43,786 nt of DNA, taken from positions 1 to 43,786 of the IMG/VR virus record IMGVR_UViG_3300028802_000468, one strand, 5' to 3'. Shown piece after piece: positions 15,849 through 23,233 of this stretch. The notes beneath the pieces were generated by a model, which saw nothing but the letters and a program-made list of their open reading frames with translations, did not search any database and was not told the origin of the DNA. The stretch comes from a virus. How positions within the stretch are numbered: position 1 is the stretch's first letter; every line of letters begins with the position of its first letter. Both the position numbers and the translations under genes were made by a program.

Positions 15849-16181
15849 ATGCCGCCGCCCCCTCGACGCGACGCGCCAAAGCGCCCACCGCCCGAAGCTT
15901 TGGGCTCCGCGCTGAAGGTCTGTCCGGGTTGCCAAGGGACTATCCACGCGAGCGCGTCGATCTGCCCCCGGTGCCGGTATCGCTTTGGGTGGGACCCCAT
16001 GGATAAGCGCGAGGCCAACAGGACGAAGGCCTGCCCCCGCTGCCGGAAGCAAATCCGCGCCCATGCGCGGGCGTGCCCGCACTGCGGGACAGACTTCTAC
16101 ACGCTGAGGATGCGGCAGATCGGGACAGTGCTGATCATCGCCCTGCTCGTTGCCGTGCTGGCGACGTGCCTCCGACGCTAA
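15849..16181 (+). CDS. Double zinc-ribbon, tail-anchored membrane protein (probable moron)
   Basis: This 110-residue protein has two zinc-ribbon units: CPGC...CPRC (about 25-42) and CPRC...CPHC (about 62-79). Then follow one hydrophobic helix (about 91-106) and a short basic end, so it should be anchored in the inner membrane with its ribbons in the cytoplasm. It is the only plus-strand gene within about 35 kb of minus-strand genes, between the tape measure and tail chaperone genes. Its end overlaps the convergent chaperone frame by 4 nt (16178-16181). Having its own promoter candidate, it fits a moron expressed from the lysogen. Superinfection exclusion or host modulation is possible, but unproven. 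Confidence 0.75.
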   Translation: MPPPPRRDAPKRPPPEALGSALKVCPGCQGTIHASASICPRCRYRFGWDPMDKREANRTKACPRCRKQIRAHARACPHCGTDFYTLRMRQIGTVLIIALLVAVLATCLRR

Positions 16182-16812
16182 TCGTCGCCCGGCTTTTTCG
16201 TCATGTTCATTTCACGCCAGACCTCGAAGCAGGCCCAGAACTCGTGCGGCGTTGACCGCCAGAACTCCGCCGCTGTCCAGTGAAGCGCGGCGCCCGCTAT
16301 GCCTGCGAGCCGACGACGGGGATCTCGGGCGCCTTCTCCGTCGTCGGCGGTGCTTCCCCCTCCTTTGGGGTCCCGTCCACGTTTACGCCGCCAGTGACCG
16401 CGTTTTGCAGGACGAGGGCAAGCCGAAGCATGACACCCATAAGCCCGAACGTATGGAGCAACTGGCCGACCCGTTCGGCGTCCAAGTTCTGCGCCACCTG
16501 GTCGCCAGTCGCGCGGCCCCATGCGCGGGCAAGCTCGACGACGACAAGCGCGGCCTCGCTCAGCGTCATCTCGGCATCGGCCGCGCGCTGCGCCAGTTTC
16601 AGGCACGACATGCGGGTCAGCTTTTCCACCTCGACGATCGCTTCGTGGGACGGCCGCAGGACGAGCCGCGTCCCGTCGAGGATGAGGTCGACTTCGCCCC
16701 GAAGACCATTCGCGCCCATGGTGACGCCGGCCGCGACGAGCGCCGCCGTCTCGTCATCCGCCAGCAGCTCGTCGCCCAGCGCCTCAATCGAGGGAATGCC
16801 CTTACCACTCAT
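16178..16812 (-). CDS. Tail assembly chaperone, -1 frameshifted long form (gpGT-like)
   Basis: Joining the first 150 codons of the chaperone frame (16812-16363) to the -1 frame that runs to 16178 gives a 211-residue fusion. Its added C-terminus (IAGAALHWTAAEFW, then STPHEFW) matches short tail assembly chaperones in which a W-x-P/A-x-E-F-W motif follows an alanine-rich helix. Lambda and many siphophages make a similar G/GT pair, and the minor long form bridges tail tube subunits and the tape measure protein. The slippery heptamer CCCAAAG sits in the right register (16363-16369). The gene lies just before the tape measure gene as expected, separated only by the plus-strand moron. Confidence 0.75.
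16297..16812 (-). CDS. Tail assembly chaperone, short form (gpG-like)
   Basis: This 171-residue protein is the unshifted product. It has a beta-rich part (about 28-60) and helices (about 70-140), then an acidic, proline-rich tail (about 145-171) ending in the in-frame TAG. The tail is encoded by the stretch after the slippery site, so it is replaced by the longer C-terminus upon frameshifting. ATG at 16812 overlaps the upstream gene by 4 nt. The family is recognised mainly from position before the tape measure gene and from the frameshift arrangement. Confidence 0.75.
   Translation of the reverse strand: MSGKGIPSIEALGDELLADDETAALVAAGVTMGANGLRGEVDLILDGTRLVLRPSHEAIVEVEKLTRMSCLKLAQRAADAEMTLSEAALVVVELARAWGRATGDQVAQNLDAERVGQLLHTFGLMGVMLRLALVLQNAVTGGVNVDGTPKEGEAPPTTEKAPEIPVVGSQA
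16363..16369 (-). promoter_or_regulatory. -1 ribosomal frameshift site CCCAAAG
   Basis: In the chaperone reading frame the bases read C CCA AAG, an exact X-XXY-YYZ slippery heptamer. Slippage to CCC AAA connects directly to the downstream frame encoding the long C-terminus. A run GGAGGGGGAAG follows directly, which could add a stimulatory element. Confidence 0.7.
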
Positions 16813-17228
16813 GCTTCCACCTTCGCCGCTGCCCGCGCCTTTCGCGCGGACCGCATCGCCGCCAGAATGTCATTCAGCCGCTTGAGGCCAGCGAGGTCGG
16901 TCTGCTCCGCCTCGGCCTTCTCGCAAAGCTGAGCGATGGTCAGACCGTCGAGATCATCGGCTCCGGCCGCGACGTAGAGCCCCACGACCTGAGCCGCGAC
17001 GGCACCCGTCCCCGCCGCCTCAATCTCCCCCGCCAGCTCGGCGAGCGACGGCCTGCCGTCCTCGGCAAGGAAAGGAAGCAGCGCGCGCGCCACCGTCCCC
17101 GCCAACGGATTGCCGGCAATGATCCGGCCGATCTCAGCAGCATTGCAGCCGGTGTCGGCAAGCAGCCCCCTGTCGAGGTCCGTCGGCATTCGGGTGGCGA
17201 GCTTCCTGTCGCCGATCTGTACCGTCAT
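16809..17228 (-). CDS. Phage tail-region protein, function unknown
   Basis: This 139-residue, alanine-rich, mostly helical protein has a short basic N-terminal strand region (about 1-20) and a lysine/arginine-rich C-terminal helix (about 118-139). It sits between the major tail tube gene and the chaperone gene, and its stop overlaps the chaperone start (ATGA, 16809-16812). In some siphophages this slot holds a first tail chaperone or tube-associated protein. No specific family is recognised. Confidence 0.65.
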   Translation of the reverse strand: MTVQIGDRKLATRMPTDLDRGLLADTGCNAAEIGRIIAGNPLAGTVARALLPFLAEDGRPSLAELAGEIEAAGTGAVAAQVVGLYVAAGADDLDGLTIAQLCEKAEAEQTDLAGLKRLNDILAAMRSARKARAAAKVEA

Positions 17229-17240
17229 GGTTGCGCCCCC

Positions 17241-17681
17241 TTAGGCCAGAGTGTCGATGGTCGGCGCGGCGGCGGCTGTGAACGTAGTCTTGGTGCTGAC
17301 CGCTGCGCCCTGACCGAGGCTCGTGGTGTCCAGATTGCCGTAGACCGAGCACTGGAAGACGGCATCGGCCGGCGCGCCTGTGAGGCCGCCCTTCCGAATT
17401 TGGATATTGAACGGAGCCCGCGGGCTCGCGTTCGCCAGCGTCTCGAGCCGGGTGTAACCGTTCGCGTCAGGCAGCTTGGGCAGAATGTCGAGATCGACGC
17501 TGAGCGCGCGGGGACCGGGCGCGCCGGTGCCGTAGTCGCCGTCATCCTTCGACGTTAAATCGATATTGCTGGACGAGCGATTGATCGTCGCATTGCCCTG
17601 CCCGAGGATCACGTTGTACGTGCCGGGGACAGCGCTTTCGACCCAGACCATATAGTCGCTACCGAGTTTCTTCGTGGCCAT
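17241..17681 (-). CDS. Major tail tube protein
   Basis: This 146-residue protein has the profile of a siphophage tail tube subunit: a start with MATKKLGSDYMVWVE, alternating beta strands, a loop with SSNIDLTSKDDGDYG (about 37-51), and a Thr/Ala-rich end. The residues near 30-50 resemble TP901-1/phi13-type tube proteins, which form the hollow hexameric tail shaft. It lies between the DUF3168-like terminator gene and the tail chaperone genes, the usual order. The start at 17681 is preceded by a GGAGGG-type site. Confidence 0.85.
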   Translation of the reverse strand: MATKKLGSDYMVWVESAVPGTYNVILGQGNATINRSSSNIDLTSKDDGDYGTGAPGPRALSVDLDILPKLPDANGYTRLETLANASPRAPFNIQIRKGGLTGAPADAVFQCSVYGNLDTTSLGQGAAVSTKTTFTAAAAPTIDTLA

Positions 17682-17702
17682 GACTTGCCCTCCTCTTGCG
17701 GT

Positions 17703-18095
17703 TCAATCGTTGCTGAGCGCCAGGACGTTGAAGCGGCTCGTCCCGACATAGGTTTTTCCGTCTTCCATCAGCGCGCCATCGCTGGACTGGAACGCGAACT
17801 TGAGGACCCAGCCGGCAGGGGTGACGCGAAGCCCATCCAGGGTGGTCTCAATCTCCCCTTGGATGTCGAGGAGCGGCTTGCGCGCTTCGCCCTCGGTGAC
17901 GGTGACGATCGACAAGGTGATGCTTCGGTCGGGGTCGCCTTCCTTTGTGCCGAGCCTTTCGGCGTCCATGTCAGCGACGATCACGACGGGCGGAGGGGTG
18001 TCCTGGGGGACATGCTGATAGACCGTGGCGAGCGTGACGCCAGCGCTCAGGGCCGCAAATGCGGAGGCCTCTACGACTGAAACTGCGTTCGGCAT
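17703..18095 (-). CDS. Tail completion/terminator protein (DUF3168-like)
   Basis: This 130-residue protein has the DUF3168 layout: an N-terminal helix with short spacers (ALSAGVTLATVYQHVPQDTPPP), a beta hairpin (VVIVADMD), a central SITLSIVTVTEG strand, then helix and strands ending in R-F-N-V-L-A. In related phages (lambda gpU-like) it caps the tail tube and joins it to the head. Its ATG overlaps the upstream gp10-like stop (TAATG). It sits between head-tail joining and tube genes as expected. Confidence 0.85.
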   Translation of the reverse strand: MPNAVSVVEASAFAALSAGVTLATVYQHVPQDTPPPVVIVADMDAERLGTKEGDPDRSITLSIVTVTEGEARKPLLDIQGEIETTLDGLRVTPAGWVLKFAFQSSDGALMEDGKTYVGTSRFNVLALSND

Positions 18096-18556
18096 TAACC
18101 CACTCCCGCGACGCGCCGGAGCGCTCTGCCCCAGATGCCTTTGATGTGCCGGTTGAGGCCGGACCTGAGGTCGGACAGCGGGCCGGTGACGAACTTCATC
18201 GCGCGGATCGGCGAGACGTTCATCGCATAGGTCGAAACCCCGCCGCTCTTGAGCCGCTTCCGCGCTTGGACAGTTCGCCCCTTCCGCCCGAGATCGAGGA
18301 CGCGGGCGTAGAAAAGCGCGTTCCGCTCCCGCTTGGAAACGATCAGGCCGACCCGCAGCCTGAGGACTTTGGGATAGACCTTGTAGCCGATGCCGCCGAC
18401 TAGCCTCCCGCTGCGCTTCGGCGTCCTCGCCCGCATGACGCCGGCCAGTTCACGGCCCCAGCTGTTAAGGCCGGTAATCAATTCCTGTCGGAAACCCTCT
18501 GGCAGGTTCCTCAGGATGCGACGAATTGCCGCGCCACCGCGAACACCGGAAGCCAT
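18095..18556 (-). CDS. HK97 gp10-like head-tail joining protein
   Basis: This 153-residue basic protein has GLNSWGRELAGVMRARTPKRSGRLVGGI (about 29-56 in part), the typical helix followed by the A-P-x-x-T/S-G-x-L motif of HK97 gp10-like proteins that fill the neck between connector and tail. The C-terminal half (about 75-150) is rich in Arg and Lys. ATG at 18556 overlaps the stop of the adaptor gene (TGATG). A longer open frame upstream is a shadow of the adaptor gene. Confidence 0.8.
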   Translation of the reverse strand: MASGVRGGAAIRRILRNLPEGFRQELITGLNSWGRELAGVMRARTPKRSGRLVGGIGYKVYPKVLRLRVGLIVSKRERNALFYARVLDLGRKGRTVQARKRLKSGGVSTYAMNVSPIRAMKFVTGPLSDLRSGLNRHIKGIWGRALRRVAGVG

Positions 18557-18900
18557 CAGCCGCCCGCCGCGGGCGCGCCGGTCTCGCAGATGAGCAGCGT
18601 CGCCGCCTCGCTGCGAGGATCGGGCATGACCGATTTGATGTCGTAGACGACCGAGCCTTCCTTGAGGCGGTGCTTGGCGGTCACGTCCTCGCGGCGCCTT
18701 ATCGTCACCCGCCATTGCTGCACGTTGCGCTCGATGCCGGCCTTCAAGGCCTCGTCTCCCGACAGGCCGATAATCTCCGCCCTGACGTTCGGCGCGGTCG
18801 CCACGGGCGCCCAGACGATGGTGTAGCCGCCCTGGCCATTCGGCGTCCTGGTCCCTACCTCGATCGTCACGCGCTTCTTGAGGCGGCCCGCGCTTAGCAT
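18556..18900 (-). CDS. Head-tail adaptor (head closure protein)
   Basis: This 114-residue protein begins MLSAGRLKKRVTIEV, the strand typical of SPP1 gp16/HK97-type head-tail joining proteins. It continues with GQGGYTIVWAPVATAPNVRAEI and a final strand pair, forming the small beta-barrel that closes the portal channel. I prefer ATG at 18900, which overlaps the upstream stop; an extension to 18930 would add 10 residues inside the connector gene. Order connector - adaptor - gp10 - terminator is intact. Confidence 0.85.
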   Translation of the reverse strand: MLSAGRLKKRVTIEVGTRTPNGQGGYTIVWAPVATAPNVRAEIIGLSGDEALKAGIERNVQQWRVTIRRREDVTAKHRLKEGSVVYDIKSVMPDPRSEAATLLICETGAPAAGG

Positions 18901-19493
18901 GAGATGCCAAGACGACGGTAAGGCCGGCACAGCGCTGCGACGCCGCCAGGCAGATCGTTGACGATCGGTCCGACGACAACGCTCTCCCGCTGACCGTACA
19001 ACGTGCCAAGCAGAAGCTTGACTGCCGCGACCAAGGAAGCCGGCGCCAAACCTATGTCGTAGCCCGCCTCGAACTGCAGCCGGAAGCTGCCGCGCTCTTC
19101 GGCCGCACTGGGCCAGCTAGTTCCGAAAGCGGGCCGCACGAGCCCGGGCTCGAACTCGTCCCAGCGCCAATCAGCATTGTCGAGCGTCTGAGCCACCCCT
19201 TCCGGGTCGGTATAGATCAGCGACAAGACGCCGGTCACTGGTTCGCGGGGGAGTAGAATCTCCCCAGGTGGTCCCGGGAAGCCATCGAAAGACATTTCCA
19301 TGACGCGCGGCGTAAGTATCCGGGAGGTGAACTGCTCAACGAAATCCTGAGCAGCCAGCACCTGCGCCACAATCAGCGCGTCGTCCGCGTCATGATCGAC
19401 ATTAAGGTGCTGCTTCGCCTCCTCGAGGTCGATCACTCCCTCAATGTCTTCATCGGGGGGCAGCGGGCCGACAGTCCTGATGGAATATCTCAC
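18894..19493 (-). CDS. Head-tail connector protein (HK97 gp6 / phiE125 gp8-like)
   Basis: This 199-residue protein contains IDLEEAKQHLNVDHDADDALI (about 21-41 in part), the hallmark of gp6-like head-tail connectors, in which DDALI lies in the first helix. A long middle with PREPVTGVLSLIYTD (about 82-96) and an extended helical end follow. These proteins form a ring under the portal. The start at 19493 is ATG. It overlaps the adaptor gene by 7 nt and follows the small lysine-rich protein. Confidence 0.85.
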   Translation of the reverse strand: MRYSIRTVGPLPPDEDIEGVIDLEEAKQHLNVDHDADDALIVAQVLAAQDFVEQFTSRILTPRVMEMSFDGFPGPPGEILLPREPVTGVLSLIYTDPEGVAQTLDNADWRWDEFEPGLVRPAFGTSWPSAAEERGSFRLQFEAGYDIGLAPASLVAAVKLLLGTLYGQRESVVVGPIVNDLPGGVAALCRPYRRLGISC

Positions 19494-19531
19494 AGCACCG
19501 TCCCCTGAATTGCCGGCGTCGCCACAAAGGG

Positions 19532-19750
19532 TCAGCGAGCGCTCTTGTTCTTCGGCTCGGCCGCCTTCTTGTTGGCGGGCTTGGCTGCCTTTTTCGTCTC
19601 GCCAGATGCTTTCACTTTCACCTCCCGCGCGAGGCCACGCGCCACCAAGGCGCGACCCTCTTCATCATTGATCTCAAATTCCTCGCCAACGCGAAGAGGG
19701 TCCGCCCGCACGTTGCTGACGTGGAGTGTGTCGTTCGCTATGAGCTTCAT
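19532..19750 (-). CDS. Small lysine-rich head-region protein
   Basis: This 72-residue protein has a compact N-terminal part (about 1-42, IANDTLHVSN ... GEEFEINDEEGRALVARGLA) and a Lys/Ala/Pro-rich tail (about 43-72). The N-terminal pattern (a short strand, then E-F-x-x-x-D-E-E-G-R-A-L-V-x-R-G) is frequent in small proteins next to phage head genes. GGAGACC stands close to ATG 19750. It is between major capsid and connector genes. It may be a capsid accessory protein; evidence is positional. Confidence 0.7.
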   Translation of the reverse strand: MKLIANDTLHVSNVRADPLRVGEEFEINDEEGRALVARGLAREVKVKASGETKKAAKPANKKAAEPKNKSAR

Positions 19751-19840
19751 GGCCGGTCTCCTTTTCGGGCCGTCGCGGACGGCGGCCAGGAAAGAAGGGC
19801 CGGCGACGCGTGCCGCCGGCCCAGCAAGGGACGAGGACGA

Positions 19841-21175
19841 TTAGGGAGTGGTCGCCGCGGTCCGGGCATCACTGAAGTCGCCCTTGATGAACGCCTCGGG
19901 CCGATAGACCGCGAGCGCCAAGCGCTCTTCGGCGCGGATCGTCACCAGGTTCTTGCGGAAGTTGTCGCTGTCCTCCGTCGAAATCTCGACATTGGCATCC
20001 TCCCGATCGAAGATCTGGGCGCCGAGCTTGAACGCGCCGACCAGGAACTTGTCGGCGGTCATCGCCGGCGTCTCGACCACCGGCAGCCGCCACAGCGTGG
20101 TGGTATTGCCCCCGGCGCCAGGGTTGCCGATGATGTGCCGGCCCGTGGTGTCCTTGACCAGCTCGATCACCGCCCAGTCGGTCGGGTGCATGACGATGCC
20201 GGAAGCTGGATATTCGGCAAGGACTGCCTGCAGCATGGCAAGGCGGATAACGTCGATATTCGTCACCGTCGCCGGCAGCGTCGTCGGCGTGGAGAACGCC
20301 GTCGCCTGGGTATAGACGCCGTTGAGATCGGTGCCGGTGCCACCGCCATTGAGCAGCTGCCCCTCCTCGACATATTCGAGGCCGTAGCGAAGGCGGCCAT
20401 CGATATAGGACTGCAGTTGCGGGACGTCGTCCAGGATCTGCTTGGTGGCAAGCACCCAATGGGCGATCGTGGTCACCGCGGCGGTCATGATGTCGAACTT
20501 GATCTCGGACGAGGCCTTGGCCGCACCGCTGGTCTCGGACACCGTGGCCGCATTGTTCGTGAAGCCCGTCTCCTTAATATACTGGATCGCGTTCGCCGTG
20601 GTGTTGCCGGGCGTCAGCAGGTCACGGATCGTCATGCGCCGCTGCGGCGCGGTGATGATGCCGGGCTGGCGCTGCGGCACGATCAGGTCGCCAGCGGAGC
20701 CATTGGCGTCGGTGGTCAGCGCCGAGATAATCGCCTTCACCGGATGGCTGAACGTGCCCTTGCGGCTCCCACCGAGCCAGGCTTTCAGCTCCTCGCTCTC
20801 GCAGACCTGCTGGCCGGCAGACCTGCTGCCTTCGGGGCGCTCGTCGCCGCGGCGCTGCATCTTCTGCTCGATCTCGTCGAGTCGCGCCGAGATGCCGTTC
20901 ATGTCGTTGAGCGCCTTGTCCGCGCTCTCCTTGGTCTCCCCGGTCACGGCGCCGAGCCGCTTCATTTCCGTGTCGGCCGTTTCGGCGAACCGCTTCACCT
21001 CGTCGGTCGCCTTCTTGAGGTCCGCGGCGAGTTGCTTGATCTGCCGATCGTCGGGCGGATTGTCGGGATCGCCCACCTCCTTGCGGCCGAACTCGAATGG
21101 CGCGGGGGGAAGATGCGCGTCGGGCGCGCCGGCGGACATCGCGGCGGCTGCCGCGAGCAATGCATTGGTCTTCAT
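19841..21175 (-). CDS. HK97-fold major capsid protein
   Basis: This 444-residue protein has an N-terminal scaffold-like delta domain (about 1-110, with coiled coil at about 45-105) and an HK97-fold core (about 115-440). The core includes AGDLIVPQRQPGIITAPQ (about 160-178 in part), the ILDD...YIDGRLRYGLEYVEE spine helix, and the C-terminal RLALAVYRPEAFI strand. The protease encoded upstream should remove the delta domain during maturation. ATG at 21175 has GGAG about 8 nt upstream; the open extension to 21382 reads as a shadow of the protease gene. Confidence 0.95.
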   Translation of the reverse strand: MKTNALLAAAAAMSAGAPDAHLPPAPFEFGRKEVGDPDNPPDDRQIKQLAADLKKATDEVKRFAETADTEMKRLGAVTGETKESADKALNDMNGISARLDEIEQKMQRRGDERPEGSRSAGQQVCESEELKAWLGGSRKGTFSHPVKAIISALTTDANGSAGDLIVPQRQPGIITAPQRRMTIRDLLTPGNTTANAIQYIKETGFTNNAATVSETSGAAKASSEIKFDIMTAAVTTIAHWVLATKQILDDVPQLQSYIDGRLRYGLEYVEEGQLLNGGGTGTDLNGVYTQATAFSTPTTLPATVTNIDVIRLAMLQAVLAEYPASGIVMHPTDWAVIELVKDTTGRHIIGNPGAGGNTTTLWRLPVVETPAMTADKFLVGAFKLGAQIFDREDANVEISTEDSDNFRKNLVTIRAEERLALAVYRPEAFIKGDFSDARTAATTP

Positions 21176-21194
21176 GTCATGTCTCCGATCAGAG

Positions 21195-21887
21195 CTACGG
21201 CAACCGGAAATCGGCCACCGCTGAGGACAGGGCTTCGAACCCCGCTTTCGTCGCCGCGCCCTCGGACTCGCTCCGGAGCAGATGAGGCAGGCCGCGATTG
21301 GCGACGACGGCGGCCTGCGTCTTGGAGAAGCCTGCCTCGCGCAGGAGCTTCTCGAATTCCCTGATGTTGGGCAACTCGCCATGGGCGAGCTTGAATTTGA
21401 CCGCCTCGACCCGCGCGTCGTCGTTGGCGGGGAAGGTGACCAGGCTGACCTCGACCAGGTCCAGCTTGGTCAGTGTGCGAATGCCGGTCTTCTCGTCATA
21501 GCTGCTCTCGCGCACCCAATAGCCGATGGAGAGCCCGGTCACGGCGCCCGCCTTCATCAGAGCATGCGCTTCGGCGGCCTGGGCTACCTTCTCGATGAGC
21601 AACTGCCCCTTCACGAAAAGGCCGGTCTCGTCCTCCGTGATCTCGAGGTAGATGCCGATCGGCTGATCGCTGCGGTGCTGCCATAGGACGGGCACCCGCC
21701 GCTGCTTCGCGGCGAGCTCGGCCAAGCTCTCGGCGAATGCCCCAGGCGCGACGACTTCCTGATAGCTGTCGACGGTGCCGTAGACCGAGCCATAGCCCTC
21801 GAAGGTTCCGTCGTCGGAAACGCCATCGGCCTTTACGCTGAGCGCAAAGTCGCGCACCTTCAGCGTGCGCTTCGTCCCGAACCGCAT
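21195..21887 (-). CDS. HK97-family prohead protease
   Basis: This 230-residue serine protease matures the prohead. The visible motifs are the N-terminal FEGYGSVYGTVDSY (about 29-42), VLWQHRSDQPIG with the catalytic histidine (H71), and the nucleophile serine in GLSIGY (about 117-122), followed by EVSLVTFPANDDA (about 145-157). The protein lies between portal and capsid genes in the standard order. A purine-rich GGGAGAGGG precedes ATG 21887. Confidence 0.93.
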   Translation of the reverse strand: MRFGTKRTLKVRDFALSVKADGVSDDGTFEGYGSVYGTVDSYQEVVAPGAFAESLAELAAKQRRVPVLWQHRSDQPIGIYLEITEDETGLFVKGQLLIEKVAQAAEAHALMKAGAVTGLSIGYWVRESSYDEKTGIRTLTKLDLVEVSLVTFPANDDARVEAVKFKLAHGELPNIREFEKLLREAGFSKTQAAVVANRGLPHLLRSESEGAATKAGFEALSSAVADFRLP

Positions 21888-21907
21888 CGTACCCTCTCCC
21901 AGTTTGA

Positions 21908-23233
21908 CTAGCTGTATCGGTGGTCGCGAAGAGCGGCCGCTAAGTAGGTCGGAAGCATCTCGCGCAGTCCGCTCTCGACGGCGTCGCGCAAAGCGTCTTC
22001 AAGCGGCACATTCTGTGCTTGCACCCGCGCCACGTCTCCCCCTTCGATCGGGGGCAATTCCTCTTTCTCGCGGACTTCGTTGATGGTCCGCCAGCCGTTG
22101 CGCAGGCCGGATTCGTGGAACCTGGCGCGCGCTGCGCTGTCGGCCGCCAGGAACGCCTCCATATTGAATTTTGCGTAGAGCCCAGAGGCACGCTCCGCTG
22201 GAGAGAGAAGTTGCTTTCGGATCGATTGCTGAATGCGAATCAGGTATGGATTGAGCGTGAACTTCTGGAAGGTAAGAACCTGCTGTTCCAGGCTTGCCGG
22301 ATAGCCGCTCGCCTTCTCGTTGTGGCCAATCATGAACGGCGGCACACCCGCCCACCGACATATTTCTTCGACGCTCCAACTGCGGCTCTCCAGCAGTTGT
22401 GCATCGTCAGCATTCATCGAGATAGACTCCCAGCTGGAGCCGAACTCGAATACGAAAGGTTTGCCGGCATTGTCCGGGCCGGTGAAACGCTTCTCCAGTT
22501 CCTGGTAGAAATCCGTCCTCTGTTCCGGGGTCAGGGGCTTGTCGACTTTCACGCCGCCTGACGGCTTCAGACCGTTGGCGAACATTGCGCCGGCAGTCCG
22601 ATCGGCGGCAATCGCGATGCCTAGCGACTCCCGAGCATATGCAATTGTCGACAGGCCGCCCAGAGGGCCGCCGCCGAAGCCGCGGACGTGGAAAACGTCA
22701 TCCTCTGTCAGGTCGTAATGCTCGCCCTCATGCGACCAGCGATAACCGATCCGGCCATCGGAGCGGCGGCGCACGGCGACAATATCCGGCCTCACCGGCT
22801 CAAGCCCGATCAGCCGCGAACCTTCCTTCATCTTGCGTGCGTAATGATTACCACGAAGCAATAAGGAGATGACCAGAAACTCTATGTAATCGAGCGGCGT
22901 CTGATCAGCATTCGGGCTATCAAATACCCGTGAAAGCTGCGCCTCGTCGGCTAAGGTAGGCGACTTATCACTCGGCCGCTTGCGATAAAGCTGCAGTGGC
23001 AGAGAGCCAATGGTCGAAGAGAGCAGACGAACACAGGCGAAGAACGCGCTCAGCCTCATGGCGGCATGGTCGTTAACGGTCACTCCCGCCGAACTTCCTC
23101 CGCCAACGGCGTTCTGGGGATCGCGAATCTTCGGCGAGCGCCCCACTTCCAGCCATCCAGACACCGCGGTCACGGCCTTCTGCCACAGGCTCGGGGGCGT
23201 GGACGCACCGGTGATCTGGCGCAAACTGCTCAC
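21908..23233 (-). CDS. HK97-family portal protein
   Basis: This 441-residue protein has the phage portal features: a core with SAFFACVRLLSSTIGSLPLQLYRK (about 62-85), LLLRGNHYARKM (about 126-137), a clip region with EEICRWAGVPPFMIGH (about 290-305), and the C-terminal NEVREKEELPPIEGGD (about 395-410). It forms the dodecameric gate through which TerL packages DNA. It overlaps the terminase gene by 4 nt (23230-23233). Length is near the usual 400-450. Confidence 0.95.
   Translation of the reverse strand: MSSLRQITGASTPPSLWQKAVTAVSGWLEVGRSPKIRDPQNAVGGGSSAGVTVNDHAAMRLSAFFACVRLLSSTIGSLPLQLYRKRPSDKSPTLADEAQLSRVFDSPNADQTPLDYIEFLVISLLLRGNHYARKMKEGSRLIGLEPVRPDIVAVRRRSDGRIGYRWSHEGEHYDLTEDDVFHVRGFGGGPLGGLSTIAYARESLGIAIAADRTAGAMFANGLKPSGGVKVDKPLTPEQRTDFYQELEKRFTGPDNAGKPFVFEFGSSWESISMNADDAQLLESRSWSVEEICRWAGVPPFMIGHNEKASGYPASLEQQVLTFQKFTLNPYLIRIQQSIRKQLLSPAERASGLYAKFNMEAFLAADSAARARFHESGLRNGWRTINEVREKEELPPIEGGDVARVQAQNVPLEDALRDAVESGLREMLPTYLAAALRDHRYS

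Noticed and set aside
16372-16606. An independent upstream start for the tail chaperone C-terminal frame
   Set aside because: The product upstream of the slippery site is Arg/Gly-rich and unlike protein; the frameshift explains the frame better.
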